Origin: Kiritimatiellia bacterium
GTDB taxonomy: Bacteria; Verrucomicrobiota; Kiritimatiellia; PWTM01
Length of the DNA: 42,538 nt
Direction of reading: 5' to 3'
Assembly: GCA_026417735.1 (NCBI GenBank)
Contig: JAOACR010000024.1
Span: 1 to 42,538, forward strand
Below the pieces are notes generated by a model. That model was not told the DNA's origin, searched no databases, and worked only from the letters and a program-made list of their open reading frames with translations. The position numbers and the translations under genes are program-made. Shown here one piece after another: positions 40,900 through 42,538 of the stretch. Numbering within the stretch: the first letter of the stretch is position 1; every line of letters begins with the position of its first letter.

Positions 40900-42153
40900 T
40901 CAACGTTCAGGGGGTTGGGGTGGGCGCACGACGTGGCCCCAGAACAGCGTGGCGCCAGTTCGACGGTCGAGAATCACAAACAGGAAAGGCCGGTCAGCGC
41001 GGAACACGACGGGCGATTCTTCAACCGGTGCTGCAACGGCTTTCACCACTACCGCGGTTGCCGCGGCGGCCTCGGTGCCCTTCTCCTGAACCTCGACGAA
41101 CGCTTTGTGCAGGACCGCACTGACGTAGAGCTCCCGCCGGCCACTCATGCGGGAAAGATCCGCGCGGTTCGGATCGAACGCCTCCCCCATCCCCATCCGG
41201 CCGAACGCGGCGTCCAGCCGCGCTTCAGACTCGATGCGAAACCGCGGCAGATACACCTGCACCGTGCGCGGACGCAGTGCGCGACGCCATCCCGACAGCG
41301 CGCTGCCCGTCAGCCGGGGGGCGAGCGTTCCCCACTGTCCGGGCGACGGTAGCACAAGGAGCATCGCGACGTCCGCGCCCCGATAAGCCAGCTCGCAGAT
41401 TTGCGCTCCGTCCGCTTCCGCATAGCGGACCGCCGGAAACTCCAGCTCGCGGTACATCAACTCGACTTCGCCCGATGGAACCCCCATCGCGTCATGAAAT
41501 GGTGCCCGTTGGGTGTCACGCGGCGAAAACGCCTGAAGCCAGGGGCCCAGGAAATACACTGCGTTCACCAACACCAGCCGCGTGCTCGAGTTGAGCAGAC
41601 CAGGCGGGACCAGCTCGCGAATCCGCCGACGGGTACGCTCTTCTACCCACTTGTTGATCTCCCGGCGAACGCCCTCCGCGTTGTTCACGAAATCCGCGAG
41701 GGCAGGTGTCGCCTCAAACACCGACTCAACCGAGCGAACAAAGTCCGGGAGCAGCCCGTAGTCGCGCTGGCTCCAGAATCGACAGGCCGATTCGAGGGTG
41801 ACATCACGCTGGCCGCTGAACGACGCAATGCGCCGCTGAACTGATCGCAGTCGCGCTGCCCGCTCCACGCGGTCGGATGCCAGACGCAGCCCTCGGACCA
41901 GCTCCGCTTCGGTGGTGGTATCGGCGCCCGCGGCGACCATCGCCATGGCGGTTCGTACGCTGAATGGTGAGACGATCAGATTCTTCTCGTCGCTCGCGAC
42001 CTCTCGGTACAGCGAGGCGGAAAACTCGTTAATCGCATCAACTTCCGCGGGCGAAGGCAATTCGTCCCCACTCTCCAGAGTGACGGCGCGGGACACCGGG
42101 GCAATCCCCGGCGCCATGATCGCAAACACGAAAAGCAGCGGAGCGATGTGCAT
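40900..42153 (-). CDS. Exported serpin (serine protease inhibitor)
   Basis: A 417-residue protein with a signal peptide (LLFVFAIMAPGIAPVSRA) and the full serpin fold: NLIVSPFSVRTAMAMVAAGA, VLVNAVYFLGPW, and the C-terminal shutter FRADRPFLFVILDRRTGATLFWG. The hinge of the reactive loop is EKGTEAAAATA, rich in small residues as in inhibitory serpins. Counting from the hinge as in alpha-1-antitrypsin puts Val-Ala at P1-P1', suggesting an elastase-like target. It probably protects cells against external proteases in the periplasm or outside. GGAGA precedes the ATG by about 9 bases. Confidence 0.92.
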   Translation of the reverse strand: MHIAPLLFVFAIMAPGIAPVSRAVTLESGDELPSPAEVDAINEFSASLYREVASDEKNLIVSPFSVRTAMAMVAAGADTTTEAELVRGLRLASDRVERAARLRSVQRRIASFSGQRDVTLESACRFWSQRDYGLLPDFVRSVESVFEATPALADFVNNAEGVRREINKWVEERTRRRIRELVPPGLLNSSTRLVLVNAVYFLGPWLQAFSPRDTQRAPFHDAMGVPSGEVELMYRELEFPAVRYAEADGAQICELAYRGADVAMLLVLPSPGQWGTLAPRLTGSALSGWRRALRPRTVQVYLPRFRIESEARLDAAFGRMGMGEAFDPNRADLSRMSGRRELYVSAVLHKAFVEVQEKGTEAAAATAVVVKAVAAPVEESPVVFRADRPFLFVILDRRTGATLFWGHVVRPPQPPER

Positions 42154-42402
42154 GATGACGTCTCCATGGCACGGTTGCGCGAGCGGACTGGTTCCGGCTG
42201 CGAGTCAAAGCGTGCCACAACCGGATTCTAACATGCGACAACGAGTTTCGTATGGGATGCTGGGCCCGAGGTCTGCCTGAGGGCGGTCCGTGCTTACGCA
42301 GAAGGTCGGGGTCGAGGTGGTCTGTGTGTTGCCCATGCTGTTGATGGTGGGGAACGCGGCGGACGTGGAGGGCGCTCTTTCACGGGTGTCGCGAGGAGCC
42401 CG
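42154..42402. other. Upstream region of the serpin gene, no gene seen
   Basis: Apart from the -10 element listed at 42225, I see no convincing frame or RNA gene here. The short frames lack ribosome-binding sites and family features. With the palindromic element at 42403 and the tail 42472-42538 (a further small inverted repeat GTGCC/GGCAC at 42495-42508), it makes a non-coding edge of 385 bases. Confidence 0.45.
42225..42233 (-). promoter_or_regulatory. Extended -10 promoter element of the serpin gene
   Basis: On the minus strand TGTTAGAAT (42233-42225) combines an extended TG with TAGAAT, a five-of-six match to the -10 consensus. No clear -35 was found, which is common for extended -10 promoters. 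The leader would be about 65 bases. Confidence 0.4.
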
Positions 42403-42471
42403 GTCGGCGTGGAAGCCGACCCTCCATACGGACGGGCCATCCGTAGACCTCCACGACCACACGTGGAGGGT
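42403..42471. repeat. Multi-hairpin palindromic element, probably a dispersed intergenic repeat
   Basis: Three perfect hairpins stand in a row: GTCGGC/GCCGAC (42403-42408 with 42415-42420), TACGGA/TCCGTA (42427-42432 with 42440-42445) and CCTCCACG/CGTGGAGG (42448-42455 with 42462-42469). An outer pairing ACCCTCCA (42419-42426) with TGGAGGGT (42464-42471) could enclose the second and part of the third, or compete with the third. The compact design resembles REP-like intergenic repeats. Only one copy is in the window, so the repeat nature is inference. Confidence 0.5.
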
Positions 42472-42538
42472 TCGCTCCCACGCCGGCACTCCCCGTGCCT
42501 GCGGGCACATTCGGCCGGGCTCGCCACGCGGTCGGGGA

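Noticed and set aside
1-42538. tRNA, rRNA or CRISPR arrays
   Set aside because: No cloverleaf, rRNA segment or regularly spaced direct repeat was seen in the intergenic gaps on reading; a tRNA search tool was not available.

Overview
The window is high-GC, densely coded bacterial DNA. The gene mix suggests a member of the PVC superphylum, most likely Kiritimatiellota or Verrucomicrobiota. It holds a PEP-CTERM surface protein, a secreted Cys-type S1 sulfatase, an anaerobic sulfatase-maturase homologue, two Tat-exported Gfo/Idh/MocA oxidoreductases, a DUF1080 (3-keto-disaccharide hydrolase) protein, an NPCBM-GH27 alpha-galactosidase, a hydrazine-synthase-alpha-like dihaem protein fused to a formylglycine-enzyme-like domain, and a secreted serpin. 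The taxonomic call is inference; no rRNA or tRNA gene lies in the window.

Layout. 1-141: tail of a discoidin-type (F5/8 C) protein. 208-4585: a threonine/isoleucine operon (hom, lysC, cimA) behind what reads as a classical ribosome-mediated attenuator, with a 13-residue leader peptide (core Ile-Thr-Thr-Ile-Val), a competing hairpin and a GC hairpin with a T run. 4882-5814: PEP-CTERM protein on the minus strand. 6083-9825: glycosyltransferase, folK and alpha-galactosidase on the plus strand. 9838-20975: an eight-gene minus-strand run, in transcription order tgt, yajC, secDF, recJ, DUF2339, DUF3999, folE and a KamA-like aminomutase. 21150-24776: sulfatase, Gfo/Idh/MocA oxidoreductase and family-4 uracil-DNA glycosylase, each overlapping the next. 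24789-28121: the large HzsA-like/FGE-like fusion on the minus strand. 28172-30258: trmFO and a small export-family membrane protein (minus). 30356-32341: arsenate reductase, then a second Gfo/Idh/MocA gene. 32434-33666: a broken sulfatase-maturase gene with an in-frame stop and a lost cluster cysteine. 33754-34658: a MntA/HEPN toxin-antitoxin-like pair (minus). 34918-36089: an FHA membrane protein and a pseudopilin. 36022-38623: a minus-strand operon of oligoribonuclease, a MORN_2-type repeat protein, a small zinc ribbon and a glycosyltransferase. 38713-40850: phosphomannomutase and DUF1080 protein. 40900-42153: serpin (minus). The right edge carries a compact multi-hairpin palindromic element.

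How the genes work together. The first operon turns aspartate semialdehyde toward threonine and starts the citramalate route to isoleucine, and its leader peptide reads exactly those amino acids. The eight-gene minus run combines queuosine tRNA modification, Sec export, DNA repair and folate/tetrahydropterin synthesis. The sulfatase, alpha-galactosidase, Gfo/Idh/MocA and DUF1080 genes look like fragments of an exported glycan-degrading lifestyle. Two glycosyltransferases and the phosphomannomutase point to surface polysaccharide synthesis. At least twelve gene junctions use ATGA, GTGA or TGATG overlaps, so translational coupling is common. Many predicted promoters share TTGC at the -35 position.
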